Positions 62,274-64,000 of a stretch of DNA of 64,000 bases are shown in pieces (position 1 is the first letter of the stretch; each line of letters begins with the position of its first letter). The DNA comes from an uncultured Caulobacterales bacterium (lineage in GTDB: Bacteria > Pseudomonadota > Alphaproteobacteria > Caulobacterales > Maricaulaceae). The notes under the pieces are model-generated. The model saw only the letters and a list, made by a program, of their open reading frames with translations, made no database searches and was not told where the DNA came from. Made by a program: the position numbers and the translations under genes. The stretch lies in assembly GCA_947503715.1 (NCBI GenBank), contig CANNER010000001.1, positions 496,001 to 560,000 on the forward strand, in the 5' to 3' direction.

Positions 62274-62288
62274 TTAACAAGCTCTTAA
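62274..62288. promoter_or_regulatory. CtrA-type box upstream of ftsZ
   Basis: TTAA-CAAGCTC-TTAA, a perfect TTAA-N7-TTAA, with another TTAA at 62265-62268. It lies 56-70 bases before the ftsZ ATG in the only sizeable gap inside the dcw operon. In Caulobacter, CtrA binds and represses the ftsZ promoter, so the position is informative. Confidence 0.7.
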
Positions 62289-62343
62289 ACCTTTCCCGCG
62301 ATGGTCCGATTCACACATCATTGACCATAATTTGGGTGCCGCC

Positions 62344-63780
62344 ATGCCGATTAACTTTACACTTCCAGAGTCTGTTGAACTCAAGCCACGTATTGTCGTT
62401 ATCGGTGTCGGCGGGGCAGGCGGCAATGCCGTCAACAACATGATCGAAGCGGGTCTCGACGGTGTCGATTTCGTTGTGGCCAATACGGACGCACAAGCAC
62501 TCGCGCTCAATGCAGCAGATCGTAAAGTCCAAATGGGCGGTGGTATCACTCAAGGCCTTGGTGCTGGCATGCGCCCTGAAGTGGGTGAGCAATCTGCGGA
62601 AGAATCCCTTGATGAAATTCTGGAACATCTCGACGGCGCGCACATGCTCTTTGTCGCCGCCGGTATGGGCGGTGGTACAGGAACAGGTGCTGCACCTGTG
62701 ATCGCGCGTGCGGCCCGCGAACGCGGTATTTTGACTGTTGGCATCGTCACGAAACCGTTCATGTTCGAAGGCTCCCGCCGTATGAAGCTGGCGGAGCAAG
62801 GTATTGAAAACCTCTATGCTTCTGTCGACACAATGATTACAATTCCGAACCAGAACCTGTTCCGCGTTGCGACAGAGCAAACGACAATGTCCGATGCGTT
62901 TGCGATGGCAGATGAAGTCTTGCATTCCGGTGTTCGTGGCGTCACGGACCTGATGGTTGTGCCGGGTCTTATAAATCTTGACTTTAACGATGTTCGCACA
63001 GTTATGGACGAAATGGGTAAGGCCATGATGGGCACAGGTGAGGCCACGGGTGACCGTCGGGCTGTAGAGGCCGCTGAGTCTGCCATTAACAACCCGCTTC
63101 TTGACGATGTATCCCTTAAAGGTGCGAAGGGCGTGCTGATTAACATTACGGGCGGAAGCGACCTCACACTTTACGAAGTTGACGAAGCGGCACAATTAAT
63201 TCGCAACCAAGTTGATGAAAACGCCAATATCATCGTTGGGTCGGCGCTCGACCATGATCTGAACGGCATTGTCCGTGTTTCCGTTGTCGCGACTGGCGTC
63301 GACGCCGTGGAAAAGTCAGCAACGCCACCTGTTCCATTTGCGACAGCCCGCCCTGAACCCGTTACCGCTCCAACAAAGGTTGTTGAACTTGGTGTTCATG
63401 AGCGTGCACAAGAAGCCGCTGCTGCCGAAGCGGAAGCGCGTCGGGCTTATCAAGAGTATGAGTTTGACGAAGAAGAAGCGCGTGTCGCCGTGAATGCGCC
63501 GCCGCCTTATGTTGCGCCGAAGCCATATCCGCCAAAAATTCAGCCTGAAGAAACAGCCGCCTATGCACCGGCACCCGTCGCCCCGGGCCCAGCGCCAATT
63601 CCTGAGGCGGCACCTGCCAGCCCGGCGCGTAGTCCGTTCGGTTTCTTTGGTCGTCGCAAGGCTGCGCCTGCACCGCGCCCGCAAGTTGAGACTCGCCCTA
63701 AACCTTCGGGTGACCTTTTCGGGAATGATCAGGATGATGAGTTGGAAATCCCAAGCTTCCTTCGCCGCCAAAACCGATAG
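62344..63780 (+). CDS. ftsZ: Cell division protein FtsZ
   Basis: Tubulin-like GTPase forming the Z-ring. Residues 20-31 hold the first GTP loop ([14 protein letters not shown]), GGGTGTG is at 109-115, and the T7 loop is [12 protein letters not shown] long Pro/Ala/Glu-rich linker (about 320-460) leads to the conserved C-terminal peptide [13 protein letters not shown] that binds FtsA. The linker length is typical of alphaproteobacteria. ATG 62344 ([10 protein letters not shown]) is preferred to the TTG 12 bases earlier. Ends before a strong terminator. Confidence 0.97.
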   Translation: MPINFTLPESVELKPRIVVIGVGGAGGNAVNNMIEAGLDGVDFVVANTDAQALALNAADRKVQMGGGITQGLGAGMRPEVGEQSAEESLDEILEHLDGAHMLFVAAGMGGGTGTGAAPVIARAARERGILTVGIVTKPFMFEGSRRMKLAEQGIENLYASVDTMITIPNQNLFRVATEQTTMSDAFAMADEVLHSGVRGVTDLMVVPGLINLDFNDVRTVMDEMGKAMMGTGEATGDRRAVEAAESAINNPLLDDVSLKGAKGVLINITGGSDLTLYEVDEAAQLIRNQVDENANIIVGSALDHDLNGIVRVSVVATGVDAVEKSATPPVPFATARPEPVTAPTKVVELGVHERAQEAAAAEAEARRAYQEYEFDEEEARVAVNAPPPYVAPKPYPPKIQPEETAAYAPAPVAPGPAPIPEAAPASPARSPFGFFGRRKAAPAPRPQVETRPKPSGDLFGNDQDDELEIPSFLRRQNR

Positions 63781-63827
63781 GGAAATGTCAGGCCGCAAGG
63801 CTTGCACAAAAATTAAGCAACTTTAAG

Positions 63828-63859
63828 AAGGCCGCCTCTTTCATGGGGGTGGCCTTTTT
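63828..63859 (+). terminator. Rho-independent terminator of the dcw operon
   Basis: AAGGCCGCC (63828-63836) pairs with GGTGGCCTT (63848-63856), one G-T pair, 11-base loop, then TTT. It is 48 bases past the ftsZ stop. Confidence 0.88.
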
Positions 63860-63967
63860 GTCATGTTGTGAAACAATCCGACATAGAGCGTTTCTTGTTG
63901 CAATTCGTTCGCACATATAGCTTGTTAACGTAACATTCGTCATAAAACGGACAGAAAGGACATTCAG

Positions 63968-64000
63968 ATGCGCAATATGAATATCCCCATGCCTCCCCAT
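63968..64000 (+). CDS. Start of an unidentified gene (cut by window end)
   Basis: ATG at 63968 with AAAGGA seven bases upstream opens a frame MRNMNIPMPPH that runs off the window. Too short to identify. The gap before it (63860-63967) carries a GTTAAC half-site but no recognisable full operator. Confidence 0.4.
   Translation, partial: MRNMNIPMPPH

Overview
The window comes from an alphaproteobacterium, most likely a CtrA-regulated, Caulobacter-related stalked or dimorphic lineage (Hyphomonadaceae/Maricaulales-like). The reasons are a complete alphaproteobacterial division and cell-wall (dcw) cluster, a meso-DAP-type MurE, many TTG/GTG starts with ATGA overlaps, and perfect TTAA-N7-TTAA CtrA boxes upstream of envelope and division genes. 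The assignment rests on gene content, not on a database search. No transposase, phage gene, tRNA, rRNA operon or CRISPR array was seen.

Region 1 (1-4.3 kb, minus strand) holds proA (cut by the window edge), proB, obgE, a RimJ/L-type acetyltransferase and the rpmA/rplU ribosomal pair. Region 2 (4.3-13.5 kb) is the outstanding item: a single 3035-residue secreted protein built from about 100 copies of a 23-residue unit. The first ~51 units are strongly acidic and the next ~48, with the same length and the same Pro/Ala/Val skeleton, are strongly basic; a peptidoglycan-binding domain and beta-hairpin repeats follow. A perfect CtrA box lies just upstream.

Region 3 (13.5-30.4 kb) is a mixed set of envelope and housekeeping genes: a HAD phosphatase, an M16 lipoprotein peptidase, a TadG-like vWA protein with a CtrA box, an FKBP lipoprotein, a CoxE-like vWA protein, a cupin/Kazal/DUF533 trio, a TPR-oxygenase, a penicillin-acylase-type hydrolase, DUF2254, alanine racemase, a DUF6491-like lipoprotein and a Kbp (BON-LysM) protein. 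Region 4 (30.4-37.0 kb) carries a 42-residue membrane peptide gene, a Na+/Ca2+ antiporter, a pterin cluster (QueD-like, FolM-like SDR, FolB), an AT-rich orphan, DUF2237, uvrC and two tandem CDP-alcohol phosphotransferases, the second being pgsA.

Region 5 (37.0-38.2 kb) is non-coding, with dispersed palindromic repeats and a candidate structured RNA. Region 6 (38.2-45.2 kb) has a TerB/DnaJ protein, a small membrane protein, an EamA transporter, DUF1801, an AmpD-type amidase, DUF1304, an N-acyl-D-amino-acid deacylase, a BASS transporter and a DJ-1/PfpI protein. Region 7 (45.28-63.86 kb) starts with RNase P RNA and a regulatory stretch (CtrA box and MraZ operator). It continues through mraZ, rsmH, ftsL, ftsI, murE, murF, mraY, murD, ftsW, murG, murC, murB, ddl, ftsQ, ftsA and ftsZ, nearly all translationally overlapping, and ends at a terminator. 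ftsZ has its own CtrA box.

Taken together the window is weighted towards the cell envelope and its cell-cycle control: peptidoglycan synthesis (dcw, alr), peptidoglycan turnover or binding (amidase, LysM, PG-binding domain), D-amino-acid metabolism and surface proteins. Four perfect CtrA-type boxes tie the giant repeat protein, the TadG-like protein, the dcw operon and ftsZ to one likely regulator.
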